Part shown: piece after piece, positions 8,753 to 17,105 of the stretch
How the letters are laid out: every line of letters starts with the position of its first letter
Numbering within the stretch: the first letter of the stretch is position 1
Assembly: GCA_947178505.1 (NCBI GenBank)
Contig: CAMWYR010000006.1
Span: 1-64,000 of the forward strand
DNA length: 64,000 nt
Direction: 5' to 3'
From: an uncultured Muribaculaceae bacterium
GTDB taxonomy: Bacteria > Bacteroidota > Bacteroidia > Bacteroidales > Muribaculaceae
The notes under the pieces: model-generated
What the model saw: only the letters and a program-made list of their open reading frames with translations
What the model was told of the DNA's origin: nothing
Databases searched by the model: none
Translations under genes and position numbers: made by a program

Positions 8753-8903
8753 ACGTTGCAAATATAATCATTTTTCTGCTAACAAAAAAATGTTAATCGA
8801 AAAATTTAAATATCATAATGATAATTGGGCTAAAAATTATCATTTTTGATAAATTCGGGAGGCATAGTTGCCCTTTTGGCATCTGCGGGCCTTACGCGTG
8901 ATT

Positions 8904-9638
8904 TCAGGCAAAGACTTCGGTGAGGATAGCCGGCGATTTGAGATTTGCCATGCCGGGAAAATGGATGGCATAATATTGCAGGAGCCCCTGCAGAAGCTGA
9001 CGCCGCTGATCGGCAGCGAACCGGAAGAGGGGAGAAGTGCGGAGGTTCATTCGGGCCAGCAGAGGAAGGATTCCGATTTCCCGGGGCTCGAGCCGATTGC
9101 GGTGTGCAGGAGGGAAGATCGTCATTGTGCCTCCCTGCATATCAAACCAGGCATCGGGGCGCCAGTCCGACAGATCGGGACGGATTCCGGCATAATTGAG
9201 GAAGTCGATCAGGAAGGCCAGATGGAAGTTGGCGGTGGCGTTACGGTCGGCACGGTCAAGACGACCGATAGCGCCGACAATGAAATCCCATAATCCGCTG
9301 TCGGGGGGCGACTGCCGCAGATAGGTGTTGAGAAATTCCGAGAGAAAGAGTGCCACGGCCCCCTTTACCGGATTGAAATAGATATCCTTCCAGAGAATCG
9401 GGCGCGAGAACCGGGCCGGAAGAAACTGGAGGTCTCTCGTCGGATTGAAATTGACATCCGCCTCAATCACCGACAGCGGCATCAGCGACGCGTTGCGGAT
9501 GCGGGCCGTCTTGCCGTTGCCCGCATTGGCGAGCAGCGACACGCGCCCGTGATCACGCGTGAAGAGTGTCACGACATTATGCTTGTCGGAATGGCGTGTC
9601 ATGTCGGTGACCACGCCGATAATCTTCTCTATTGCCAT
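8904..9638 (-). CDS. recO: DNA repair protein RecO
   Basis: 244 residues from ATG 9638 (MAIEKIIGVVTDMTRHSDKH), preferred over the in-frame ATG 9662 because RecO starts directly with its OB-fold. The N-terminal OB-fold (1-80, with VVTLFTRDHGRVSLLANAG) is followed by the helical C-terminal domain. It loads RecA on SSB-coated DNA with RecR/RecF. The Bacteroidetes form has no four-Cys zinc site, and none is seen here. A TAACTTCG element at 9703-9696 is a likely promoter. Confidence 0.85.
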   Translation of the reverse strand: MAIEKIIGVVTDMTRHSDKHNVVTLFTRDHGRVSLLANAGNGKTARIRNASLMPLSVIEADVNFNPTRDLQFLPARFSRPILWKDIYFNPVKGAVALFLSEFLNTYLRQSPPDSGLWDFIVGAIGRLDRADRNATANFHLAFLIDFLNYAGIRPDLSDWRPDAWFDMQGGTMTIFPPAHRNRLEPREIGILPLLARMNLRTSPLFRFAADQRRQLLQGLLQYYAIHFPGMANLKSPAILTEVFA

Positions 9639-9695
9639 AGATTTTTCCTGAAGGTTACGCATGGGCCCGCGAATGGCGCTGCGTCTTCTTCAATG

Positions 9696-9703
9696 CGAAG
9701 TTA
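9696..9703 (-). promoter_or_regulatory. Putative recO promoter -7 element (TAACTTCG)
   Basis: A variant of TAnnTTTG with C for the second-last T. The same octamer lies upstream of the DUF3467-cysS operon (12514-12521) with a well-spaced TTTG. It gives a ~50-nt leader to ATG 9638 and lies just past the rubrerythrin terminator. Confidence 0.4.
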
Positions 9704-9705
9704 AT

Positions 9706-9741
9706 CAAAAAAAGCCGTCGCGCCAAATAGACGCGACGGCT
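9706..9741 (-). terminator. Rubrerythrin gene terminator
   Basis: Perfect 10-bp stem (9713-9722 with 9732-9741, AGCCGTCGCG) followed on the minus strand by a T7 run, 50 bp after the rubrerythrin stop. Confidence 0.85.
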
Positions 9742-9790
9742 AATCTTATATTTTATCTTTCTATAATTCTTGCTGCGTTTCCGGGGCAGA

Positions 9791-10387
9791 TCAATAGTTG
9801 GTCTCCTCGCGCATGAAGTGCTGATAGGGGTGGTAGCAAGCGGGGCACTTCTCGGGAGGCGTTACGCCCTCGAAGATATAGCCGCAAACCTCACACTGCC
9901 ATTTGATGGCCTTTCCATCCTCGCTCTTCCATACGGTGCCCTTCTCGATCTGGTCGGCCATCTTGAGGAAACGGTCGCGATGATGGCCTTCGACGGTAGC
10001 GATAGCGCGGAAGCGGTCGGCGATTTCCTGGAAGCCTTCCTCTTCAGCAACCTCAGCTGCCTTAATATACTGGTCGACACCTTCTACACGCTCTTCCTCG
10101 GCGGCAACCTTGAGATTCTCGAGAGTTGTGCCGATCACGCCGGCGTCAACTGCGATAGGATCAGTCTTTACGCCACCCTCATTCAGATATTTGAAATAAA
10201 TCTTGGCATGATGCAACTCATTGGCTGCCGTCTCATTCAGAATGTTTGCAAATTGATAATACTGCTCTTTCTGTGCCTGCTGAGCGAAGAAAGTATAGCG
10301 TGTATATGCGCAAGACTCTGATACGTATGCGTTTGCGAGGTTGACCTGAGTCTTAGTGCCTACCAGGCTCTTTTGTGTTGTTTCCAT
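9791..10387 (-). CDS. rbr: Rubrerythrin
   Basis: Non-haem di-iron peroxidase that reduces H2O2 in anaerobes. 198 residues: a four-helix ferritin-like domain (about 1-150) carrying the di-iron ligands in NETAANELHHAK and TVEGHHRDR, then a C-terminal rubredoxin domain with CEVCGY and CPAC (about 165-190) binding one Fe. Standard length. It has its own terminator, and a 7-bp hairpin sits in the 5' leader (10425-10445). No canonical TAnnTTTG promoter was found, so it may be controlled by a separate oxidative-stress regulator (inference). Confidence 0.95.
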   Translation of the reverse strand: METTQKSLVGTKTQVNLANAYVSESCAYTRYTFFAQQAQKEQYYQFANILNETAANELHHAKIYFKYLNEGGVKTDPIAVDAGVIGTTLENLKVAAEEERVEGVDQYIKAAEVAEEEGFQEIADRFRAIATVEGHHRDRFLKMADQIEKGTVWKSEDGKAIKWQCEVCGYIFEGVTPPEKCPACYHPYQHFMREETNY

Positions 10388-10424
10388 AATGATAATTAAT
10401 TTTGGGTCTCGGTTTCTGCATCAT

Positions 10425-10445
10425 AATGAGGTTCTTTGCCTCATT
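10425..10445 (-). promoter_or_regulatory. Hairpin in the rubrerythrin 5' leader
   Basis: AATGAGG (10425-10431) and CCTCATT (10439-10445) form a 7-bp stem with a 7-nt loop, about 38 nt before the rbr start. There is no T run, so it is more likely a stability or operator element than a terminator. Confidence 0.35.
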
Positions 10446-10503
10446 CGATAATAAAACACAGTATTCGCCCCAAATGTTTGTGGCTGCTCAAAAAAATGGT
10501 TAG

Positions 10504-10563
10504 TGGATGGAGTCTAAGAAATTTTAATGGATGGAGTCTTAGAAATATTAGTGGATGGAGTCT
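10504..10563. repeat. Tandem repeat: three copies of TGGATGGAGTCT at 24-bp period
   Basis: The 12-mer TGGATGGAGTCT starts at 10504, 10528 and 10552, exactly 24 bp apart. Copies 1 and 2 also share most of the A/T-rich spacer (AAGAAAT / TAGAAAT). A looser relative (CGGTGGAGTATTA) is near 10704. It lies in the 422-bp gap between rubrerythrin and the HMA-like gene, which otherwise holds only the promoter at 10731. Regular spacing could mean phased protein binding; no coding role is supported. Confidence 0.7.
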
Positions 10564-10730
10564 TATTTTTTCTCAATAAAAATCGAAATCTTTGTGATAG
10601 ATAAATATATTTCGAATCTATGCAGGAAAAAAGAGTGAAATATCCGATAGGCGAGCAGGATCTCAGAGCCGTCCGGCTCGGCGGCATGTTAAAATTAATT
10701 AATCGGTGGAGTATTAAATTCTCTTTTATT

Positions 10731-10738
10731 AAATTTGC
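10731..10738 (+). promoter_or_regulatory. Promoter -7 element (TAAATTTG) of the HMA-tcdA-lolD operon
   Basis: TAAATTTG followed by C, about 70 bp before ATG 10810. No clear TTTG at -33. Confidence 0.5.
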
Positions 10739-10809
10739 AAAAATAAATGAATAGCCGACCGCGCAGCCCGGAGCTGCCGACCGCGCCATGCGACTAAATC
10801 AGACTCAAT

Positions 10810-11034
10810 ATGAAATTCAAGACAGACGCACAGTGTGGCCACTGCAAGGCTACCATACTCAAAAAAATGCAGGAGAAATTCCCTAATGCGGAGTGGAGTC
10901 TCGACCTCGAATCGGCCGATAAGGAACTTGAAGTGCACGGACTTCCCGAAAATGCAGAGACTGCCGCACAGGTAGAAAAGACGCTCGAGGAGACCGGATT
11001 CAAAGGTTCATGGCTGCGTCAGACGGGATATTGA
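10810..11034 (+). CDS. Heavy-metal-associated (HMA) domain-like small protein
   Basis: 74 residues with a predicted beta-alpha-beta-beta-alpha-beta pattern and a CGHC motif at residues 9-12, the position of the metal-binding CxxC loop in copper chaperone-like HMA domains. The usual GM before the first Cys is absent (DAQCGHC), so metal binding is likely but not certain. Cytoplasmic. Its TGA overlaps the next gene's ATG by one base (11034), so it is translationally coupled to tcdA. No metal-efflux ATPase is nearby. Confidence 0.7.
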   Translation: MKFKTDAQCGHCKATILKKMQEKFPNAEWSLDLESADKELEVHGLPENAETAAQVEKTLEETGFKGSWLRQTGY

Positions 11035-11768
11035 TGCCGAAAAATAACCCCGCTGCGGGCTGGGATGACCGCACCAGGCTTCTGCTCGGCTCCGAAGGAG
11101 TCGGGGCGCTGGCGAATGCGCGCGTATTCGTGGCCGGTGTCGGAGGTGTAGGCGGTTATGCCGCCGAGATGCTCGCCCGCAGTGGCGTAGGCCATCTCAC
11201 CCTCGTCGATGCCGACGCCGTCTCGGTCAGCAATCTCAATCGCCAGCTTATTGCCACTATCCCCAATATCGGACTCCCGAAGGCCCGGCTCTTTGCCTCC
11301 CGCTTCGCCGACATAAACCCCGAAGTGGAGGTAGAAGCCATTGAAGATTTCATCACGGCCGACAACATAGCGACGCTCTTGCCTCCCGGCAAATATGACT
11401 ACGTCATAGACGCCATCGACACCGTAGCGCCTAAGACGGCCCTCATCTCCCACTGCATGCGCAACAGCATCCCGGTCATTTCCTCAATGGGCGCCGGCGG
11501 CCGCCTTGACCCGTCGCGCGTCGGGTATGCCGACCTGTGGTCGACCCGCGAGGACGGGCTTGCTCGCGCCGTGCGCCAGAGACTTAAGAAAATGCACCTT
11601 CGCGGGCCGCTGAAAGTCGTGGCAAGCACCGAGGCTCCGCGTCAGAGTGCCGTCATTCAGCTCGATGAGCGCAACAAACGGAGCTCCTACGGAACCCTCG
11701 CCACCATCCCCGCAATCTTCGGAATATACCTCGGCGCGTATGTCATCAACCGTCTCGCCGGTATTTAA
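11034..11768 (+). CDS. tcdA: tRNA threonylcarbamoyladenosine dehydratase
   Basis: 244 residues from ATG 11034, chosen because it overlaps the upstream stop and gives the family-sized N-terminus. E1-like (ThiF) fold: VAGVGGVGGYAAEMLARSG nucleotide loop, DADAVSVSNLNRQ, and DAIDTVAPK. The family uses ATP to cyclise t6A37 in ANN-decoding tRNAs to ct6A. It lacks the catalytic Cys region of sulphur-carrier E1 enzymes, and no ThiS/MoaD gene is adjacent, which favours TcdA over ThiF/MoeB. Confidence 0.85.
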   Translation: MPKNNPAAGWDDRTRLLLGSEGVGALANARVFVAGVGGVGGYAAEMLARSGVGHLTLVDADAVSVSNLNRQLIATIPNIGLPKARLFASRFADINPEVEVEAIEDFITADNIATLLPPGKYDYVIDAIDTVAPKTALISHCMRNSIPVISSMGAGGRLDPSRVGYADLWSTREDGLARAVRQRLKKMHLRGPLKVVASTEAPRQSAVIQLDERNKRSSYGTLATIPAIFGIYLGAYVINRLAGI

Positions 11769-11783
11769 ACTATCACCCCCCCA

Positions 11784-12467
11784 ATGATCCAGCTTCAGAA
11801 TATCCGGAAGTCGTATGGCCGGCTCACGGTGCTTCATAACGTGAGCCTTACTGTCGAAAATAATGAGATTATATCGATCGTAGGGCCGAGCGGAGCGGGA
11901 AAGACCACTCTGCTGCAGATTGCCGGCACGCTTGATATGCCCGACAGCGGACATATCCTCTACGACGGCACCGACATCACCGGTCTGTCCGACCGCCGGC
12001 TGTCGGAATTCCGCAACCGCAACATAGGCTTCGTATTCCAGTTTCACCGGCTGCTCCCCGAATTTACCGCGCAGGAGAATGTGGCCCTTCCGGCCATGAT
12101 CGCCGGTCGCAGACGCAAGGATGCGATGGGGCGTGCCGCCGAACTTCTCGACCTCCTGGGTCTGCGCGAGCGGCTCACGCACCGCCCCGACCAGATGTCG
12201 GGTGGCGAACGCCAGCGTGCTGCAATTGCCCGCGCCCTAATCAACGACCCGAAAGTGGTGCTCGCCGACGAACCCACCGGTAGCCTTGACTCACGCAACC
12301 GCGATGAGATACGCGACCTTATCCGCGATCTCCGCGCGAGTCTTAATCAGTCATTCGTCATAGTTACCCACGACCCCTCGATCTCCCGCATCGCCGACCG
12401 CGTCGTAACTATGGCCGACGGCCGAATTGTCGAAGACGCCCCCGATGCAGTTGCCGACGCCGACTGA
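11784..12467 (+). CDS. lolD: ABC transporter ATP-binding protein (LolD-like)
   Basis: 227 residues, a single nucleotide-binding domain: Walker A GPSGAGKTT, Q-loop FQFHRLLPEF, signature MSGGERQRAAIARAL, Walker B VVLADEPTGSLD, H-loop VTHD. The MacB/LolD subgroup pattern (LLPEFTAQENVALP) suggests the ATPase of lipoprotein release from the inner membrane. No LolC/E-type permease gene is adjacent, so its partner is encoded elsewhere. It starts 15 bp after tcdA, in the same operon. FtsE or another MacB-like ATPase cannot be fully excluded. Confidence 0.8.
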   Translation: MIQLQNIRKSYGRLTVLHNVSLTVENNEIISIVGPSGAGKTTLLQIAGTLDMPDSGHILYDGTDITGLSDRRLSEFRNRNIGFVFQFHRLLPEFTAQENVALPAMIAGRRRKDAMGRAAELLDLLGLRERLTHRPDQMSGGERQRAAIARALINDPKVVLADEPTGSLDSRNRDEIRDLIRDLRASLNQSFVIVTHDPSISRIADRVVTMADGRIVEDAPDAVADAD

Positions 12468-12489
12468 ACCCCGGGCCGCAAACTATTCA

Positions 12490-12521
12490 TTTGCAAATTT
12501 GCAAAAAAATCATTAACTTCG
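12490..12521 (+). promoter_or_regulatory. Putative promoter of the DUF3467-cysS operon
   Basis: TTTG at 12490-12493, a 20-bp spacer, then TAACTTCG at 12514-12521 (a variant of TAnnTTTG). It predicts a ~117-nt leader. Confidence 0.5.
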
Positions 12522-12644
12522 CATTTACGAATTTGTTCTGACCGATTTCTTAATAAAGAATTTGTTTTAAATCATTATTCCGACGCATATTCTTGCAATT
12601 GGTCACGACCGGTTCATACGCAATAATTAAAGATTCATAATAAA

Positions 12645-12932
12645 ATGGCAAACACAGAAAACCAGAACCAGAATCAGCTTCAGATTCAGCTCCGTCCCGA
12701 ACTTGCAGACGGTAAATATACCAACCTCGCAATGATCGGCCACAGCCCCAGCGAATTCCTCATCGACTTCATCTTCGCCGCTCCCGGTATGCCGCAGGCT
12801 CCCGTTGTAAGCCGCGTCATCATGAGCCCCGAGAATGCCAAGAAGCTTCTCTTCGCCCTCACTGACAACATCAAGAAGTATGAGGCTCAGTTCGGCGAAA
12901 TCGCTCCCCGCGCAGGCAAAAGCGCCAACTGA
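12645..12932 (+). CDS. DUF3467 domain protein
   Basis: 95 residues, no signal peptide. After a Gln/Asn-rich start it shows the DUF3467 pattern: ADGKYTNLAMIGHSPSEF, DFIFAAPGM, RVIMSPENAKKLLFALTDNI and a C-terminal YEAQFGEI. Small soluble protein of unknown function, widespread in Bacteroidetes. It precedes cysS by 75 bp in the same direction with no terminator between, so the two are probably co-transcribed. Confidence 0.85.
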   Translation: MANTENQNQNQLQIQLRPELADGKYTNLAMIGHSPSEFLIDFIFAAPGMPQAPVVSRVIMSPENAKKLLFALTDNIKKYEAQFGEIAPRAGKSAN

Positions 12933-13007
12933 TCCGCTATCGGCGCTGACGTAAGCCCGTTTTATTGAAGGCTCTCGGCGCCGAACCAACATTTTAAAGG
13001 AGTTCTA

Positions 13008-14483
13008 ATGAAAGATCATTCTTTAGAAATCTATAACACGCTGACCCGTAGCAAGCAGACGTTCACGCCTCTTGAGCCGGGTCACGTCGGTATGTATGTA
13101 TGCGGCCCGACGGTGTATGGCGACGCTCATATCGGCCATGCCCGTCCGGCGATCACGTTCGATGTCCTCTTCCGCTATCTCCGTTGGCTCGGTTATAAGG
13201 TGCGCTATGTCCGTAACATCACTGATGTCGGTCATCTCGAGCATGACGCCGACGAGGGTGAGGATAAGGTGGCGAAGAAAGCACGTCTCGAACAGCTCGA
13301 ACCGATGGAGATAGTGCAGCATTATCTCAACCGCTATCACCGCGATATGGCTGCCCTCAACGTGTTGCCTCCCTCGATCGAGCCGCACGCTTCGGGCCAT
13401 ATCATCGAGCAGATCGAATATATCAAGAAGATTCTTGAGGCCGGTTATGCCTATGAGAGCTGCGGCTCGGTCTATTTCGATGTGGCTAAGTATAATGCTG
13501 ATAATCACTACGGTAAGTTGTCTGGTCGTAATATCGACGACCTGCTCAATACGACCCGTGAGCTCGACGGGCAGCATGAGAAGCGCAATCCTCTCGATTT
13601 CGCGCTCTGGAAGAAGGCCTCTCCCGAGCACATCATGCACTGGCCGTCGCCCTGGAGCGAAGGCTTCCCGGGCTGGCATCTCGAGTGCTCCACGATGGGC
13701 CGCAAATACCTTGGTGATACGTTCGACATTCACGGAGGCGGTATGGACCTCATGTTCCCCCACCATGAATGTGAGATTGCGCAGAGCGTGGCCGCGCAGG
13801 GGCATGATGCCGTGCGCTATTGGATGCATAATAATATGATCACGATCGACGGTAAGAAGATGGGTAAGAGTTATGGCAATTTCATCACCCTTGAGCAGTT
13901 CTTCAACGGTGATCATCCGAAGCTCGCGCAGGCCTATTCGCCGATGGTGATCCGCTTCTTCATCCTGCAGGCGCAGTACCGCAGTACGGTTGATTTCTCC
14001 AACGATGCGCTGCAGGCTGCCGAGAAGGCGCTCCAGAAGCTTCAGGATGCTTACGCGCGTCTGCAGAAGCTGACGCCGGCGGAGAAGTCGAATGTGGAGT
14101 TGCCCGACTATATGAAGCTGTGTCAGCAGGCTCTCGACGACGACCTCAACACGCCTATGGTGATCGCCCATCTTTTCGATGCGGCAAAGCATATCAATGC
14201 CGCCACCGACGGCAATACTAAGCTCAGCGAAGCGGATATCAAAGCGCTGAAGGATGTGTTCGACACGATGGCCGGCGAGATTCTCGGTCTGCGTCTCGGC
14301 GCTGCCGACACGGGTGCCGACCTCACTCCTTACGAGGGAGCCGTCGACCTCCTGATGGAAATCCGCACAAATGCCAAGCAGAACAAAGACTGGACCACAT
14401 CGGATCTTATCCGTGACAAACTTGCCGCTCTTGGCTTCAACGTCAAGGACACCAAGTCAGGCGTCGAATGGTCGCTCAAATAA
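13008..14483 (+). CDS. cysS: Cysteinyl-tRNA synthetase
   Basis: Charges tRNA-Cys. 491 residues, class I. The HIGH motif is in [14 protein letters not shown]. Zinc-site residues are visible in [15 protein letters not shown] and FPHHECE. KMSKS appears as KMGKS ([11 protein letters not shown]). A C-terminal anticodon-binding helical domain (about 320-491) follows. Full length. An AGGAG-like stretch is present just before the ATG (TTAAAGGAGTT), unusual among these genes, which mostly lack Shine-Dalgarno sequences. A 23-bp hairpin terminates it. Confidence 0.97.
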   Translation: MKDHSLEIYNTLTRSKQTFTPLEPGHVGMYVCGPTVYGDAHIGHARPAITFDVLFRYLRWLGYKVRYVRNITDVGHLEHDADEGEDKVAKKARLEQLEPMEIVQHYLNRYHRDMAALNVLPPSIEPHASGHIIEQIEYIKKILEAGYAYESCGSVYFDVAKYNADNHYGKLSGRNIDDLLNTTRELDGQHEKRNPLDFALWKKASPEHIMHWPSPWSEGFPGWHLECSTMGRKYLGDTFDIHGGGMDLMFPHHECEIAQSVAAQGHDAVRYWMHNNMITIDGKKMGKSYGNFITLEQFFNGDHPKLAQAYSPMVIRFFILQAQYRSTVDFSNDALQAAEKALQKLQDAYARLQKLTPAEKSNVELPDYMKLCQQALDDDLNTPMVIAHLFDAAKHINAATDGNTKLSEADIKALKDVFDTMAGEILGLRLGAADTGADLTPYEGAVDLLMEIRTNAKQNKDWTTSDLIRDKLAALGFNVKDTKSGVEWSLK

Positions 14484-14525
14484 CTCTATTACTACCACTA
14501 GTAATCAGAATAGTCGCTTAGGCGG

Positions 14526-14578
14526 ATAGAATAAATGAAGCCGATGTCAAATCAGGACATCGGCTTCATTTATTCTAT
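14526..14578. terminator. Bidirectional terminator between cysS and ispG
   Basis: 23-bp perfect stem (14526-14548 with 14556-14578) and a 7-nt loop, T-rich on both sides, lying between two convergent genes. Confidence 0.85.
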
Positions 14579-14611
14579 ATTTTCGAGTTGATGATTTTCA
14601 AGTGTACAGGG

Positions 14612-16138
14612 TTACCTTCCGTGGTCGGCGCGTATCAGTGAAATTAGGGCGGGGAGTGCCTCGGAGGTAGGGATATTCTTGGTTATAAGCTCCTTCCCGC
14701 GATAAATGCTTACGCGTCCGGGGCCGGCCCCAACATACCCGTAGTCGGCGTCAGCCATCTCTCCGGGCCCATTGACGATACAACCCATTACCCCGATTTT
14801 TAGACCTTCGATACCGAGACCGGCCAACGCCTCCTTAACTTCGGCAAGCGTAGTCTGCAGATCGAAAAGCGTGCGGCCGCAACCGGGGCAGGCGATATAT
14901 TCAGTTTTATAGAACTTCATGCGGGCAGCCTGCAGAATATCAGCAGCCAACCTGTCGAGCGTTTCCCGGTCGAAATTGCTCGACTCAACACGGATATCAT
15001 GGCCGTAACCGCTCAGCAACAGCGCTCCGAAATCGGCTCCCGAGCACACGCGCAGCTCATCTATATCCGTCACGTCATCGTAATGAATCACGAGTCTGAC
15101 GGGATGTTTCCCACCATCAGCCACGTAATGGTCAATGTCGGCTGCAAGTTCGCCGAGACGCACGGCATCCACAAGCGTGAACTCAATTGGAGAAAGTGAT
15201 AAGTCAGCATAATCGCGTGTGCGGCCCTCAACAATCTTCTCCGGTTCTGCAACTTCAGGAGCCTCGGCACGGCGTCCGACATGTTCGCGGAGCAGGCAGG
15301 CGACGGGAATCTCATTTTCAGGCGGCTCGCTCAGAGAGACGCGGATCGTGTCGCCCAACCCTTCATGAAGCAGCGCCCCGATTCCCACAGCGCTCTTTAT
15401 GCGGCCATCTTCAGCATTTCCAGCCTCGGTGACACCTAAATGGAGTGGGAAATTCATCCCTTCCTTCTCCATCTCGGCCGCTAAAAGTCGCACCGTCTCA
15501 ACCATCACGACAGTATTTGAAGCCTTGATGGAGATTACGATATCATTGAAATCCTCGTCGCGCGCGATACGGAGATATTCCATCACCGACTCCACCATAC
15601 CGGCCGGCGTGTCGCCATAGCGGCTCATGATACGGTCGGAGAGCGACCCATGGTTCACACCGAGCCTCACCGCCGTGCCATGCTCACGGCACAACTGCAG
15701 GAATGGCACGAAATTACGGCGTATGCGCTCGATCTCCTGCGCATACTCATCATCAGTAAATTCAAGTTTTACGAACGTGCGGGCCGCATCCACGAAATTT
15801 CCCGGATTGATTCGCACCTTATCGGCAGTGCGGGCAGCCTCGAACGCCGCCTTCGGATTGAAATGCACGTCGGCCGACAGCGGCACGTCGCAACCCATCT
15901 CGCGCAGCGCCCTTTTGATAGGCTCGAGATTAGACGCTTCCTTCACGCCCTGCGTAGTCAGGCGCACGAGTTCGCCCCCCACTTCAGCTATCCGGCGCGC
16001 CTGCGCCGCCGACCCTTCCGTGTCGAGAGTCGACGTATTCGTCATCGATTGCACGAGAACGGGATTTTTACCGCCGATCACGGCATTTCCTACACGCACC
16101 GGGCGACTCTTGCGTCGCTCGTAATTATATCTGAACAT
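14612..16138 (-). CDS. ispG: 4-hydroxy-3-methylbut-2-enyl diphosphate synthase
   Basis: MEP-pathway enzyme converting MEcPP to HMBPP with a [4Fe-4S] cluster. 508 residues: a TIM-barrel domain (about 1-270, with VQSMTNT, LSADVHFN and RLGVNHGSL), then an inserted region (about 270-400) of the three-domain type known from Bacteroidetes, Chlamydiae and plants, and a C-terminal reductase-like domain with cluster Cys in CPGCGRT and GVMGCIVNGPGE. It shows the organism makes isoprenoids by the MEP route. Confidence 0.93.
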   Translation of the reverse strand: MFRYNYERRKSRPVRVGNAVIGGKNPVLVQSMTNTSTLDTEGSAAQARRIAEVGGELVRLTTQGVKEASNLEPIKRALREMGCDVPLSADVHFNPKAAFEAARTADKVRINPGNFVDAARTFVKLEFTDDEYAQEIERIRRNFVPFLQLCREHGTAVRLGVNHGSLSDRIMSRYGDTPAGMVESVMEYLRIARDEDFNDIVISIKASNTVVMVETVRLLAAEMEKEGMNFPLHLGVTEAGNAEDGRIKSAVGIGALLHEGLGDTIRVSLSEPPENEIPVACLLREHVGRRAEAPEVAEPEKIVEGRTRDYADLSLSPIEFTLVDAVRLGELAADIDHYVADGGKHPVRLVIHYDDVTDIDELRVCSGADFGALLLSGYGHDIRVESSNFDRETLDRLAADILQAARMKFYKTEYIACPGCGRTLFDLQTTLAEVKEALAGLGIEGLKIGVMGCIVNGPGEMADADYGYVGAGPGRVSIYRGKELITKNIPTSEALPALISLIRADHGR

Positions 16139-16223
16139 GATGTGTTTGTTAGCTGAATTAATTGATTTGATAATTTCCTCCTCACCGCCATCAGCGGCTC
16201 AGACTGCACCATTGAGCCGGCGC

Positions 16224-17051
16224 TCATATGAGCATCATAATGTAGACTCCTGCGAATCCGACCGCATAGCCCGCGATCACCTGCGCCACCGTGTGGCGCC
16301 CGAGCCATACACGCGCGCTCCCGAGCAATCCGGCCGTTATAATCGTGGCTATCAGCCACCCGTCAAGCCCCGGCACCGTGAACTGATTGATAAGCATATA
16401 GACCTGCAACGCGATGATGCCTGCAACGCCTGCTGCATGCACCGAGATCTTCCACCATCGGTTGACGATCACCTCAACAATGCCGGCTGCCGCTCCGCCG
16501 AGGAAGAACATCACGAACCATTGGGGCGCCCCGCGGAAGCCCATGAACAATGCCGTGCCCATAAGCCCGAGGATGCAGATCACGTAGGGCAGAAAGCGCT
16601 CCTTCTGATTGTTAAGCCCGATATCCTTTACGATTCCCATCTTCTTAAGCATCAGCCCGAAAAGGATAGGAATCACCGTGTTGATCAGCGCCACTATGAC
16701 GATGAAGAGAAAACGCGTCTTGAAACTCGTGAAGATCAGTTCGGAATAGCCGAAAGCGAAAAGCGTGGCATACACCGGCATCAGCACCGGCACGAGAATC
16801 CACGAGATGAGATGCGCGCTCCAGTTGAGGGCTGATTCAAACTCCGTCGGAGGCAGGTCAGGGACCTTCTCCTCCGCGGGGGGTGCCTGACAGGTTTCCT
16901 CCGCCGTTATCTCATCTGCCGGTGCATTATCGGCCGTATCGGCAGCGGAGGATGTGTCGACTTCAGGCCCTTCGGGGCGTTCGGAGGCCGGCATGTAAGC
17001 GCTGTCGTCGATAGAGGATTTGGGATAATATGATGAAGTGTCGAGTTTCAT
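16224..17051 (-). CDS. Membrane phosphatase, PAP2 family
   Basis: 275 residues. A Pro/Glu/Ala-rich, probably disordered N-terminus (1-90) precedes about 6 membrane segments. PAP2 residues are present in degenerate form: KERFLP for the first motif, SVHAAG for SGHA, and SARVWLGRHTVAQVIAG for SRVxxxxHxxxDxxxG, with the last His retained. Family members dephosphorylate lipid phosphates such as undecaprenyl-PP or lipid A. The Asp of the third motif reads Gln here (HTVAQV), so activity is uncertain. It may be co-transcribed with the pseudouridine synthase upstream. Confidence 0.75.
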   Translation of the reverse strand: MKLDTSSYYPKSSIDDSAYMPASERPEGPEVDTSSAADTADNAPADEITAEETCQAPPAEEKVPDLPPTEFESALNWSAHLISWILVPVLMPVYATLFAFGYSELIFTSFKTRFLFIVIVALINTVIPILFGLMLKKMGIVKDIGLNNQKERFLPYVICILGLMGTALFMGFRGAPQWFVMFFLGGAAAGIVEVIVNRWWKISVHAAGVAGIIALQVYMLINQFTVPGLDGWLIATIITAGLLGSARVWLGRHTVAQVIAGYAVGFAGVYIMMLI

Positions 17052-17105
17052 AGATGAATGCGTTTTGCTATATCATTGTGCGGGTCGGCGCTCACTTAGT
17101 CCGGC

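Noticed and set aside
8741..8760. Tiny frame starting ATGAAAAAC at the 5' block of the small RNA elements (antisense to them)
   Set aside because: The complementary strand has promoter, fixed start and terminator in all three copies; the ATGAAAAAC frame differs in length and residues between copies.
10514..10789. 91-codon minus-strand frame covering the 24-bp tandem repeats
   Set aside because: Low-complexity translation, no promoter or family, and it overlaps the repeat and the promoter of the HMA operon.
13023..14192. Long minus-strand frame opposite cysS
   Set aside because: Antisense shadow of a clear cysteinyl-tRNA synthetase gene; no promoter or domain.
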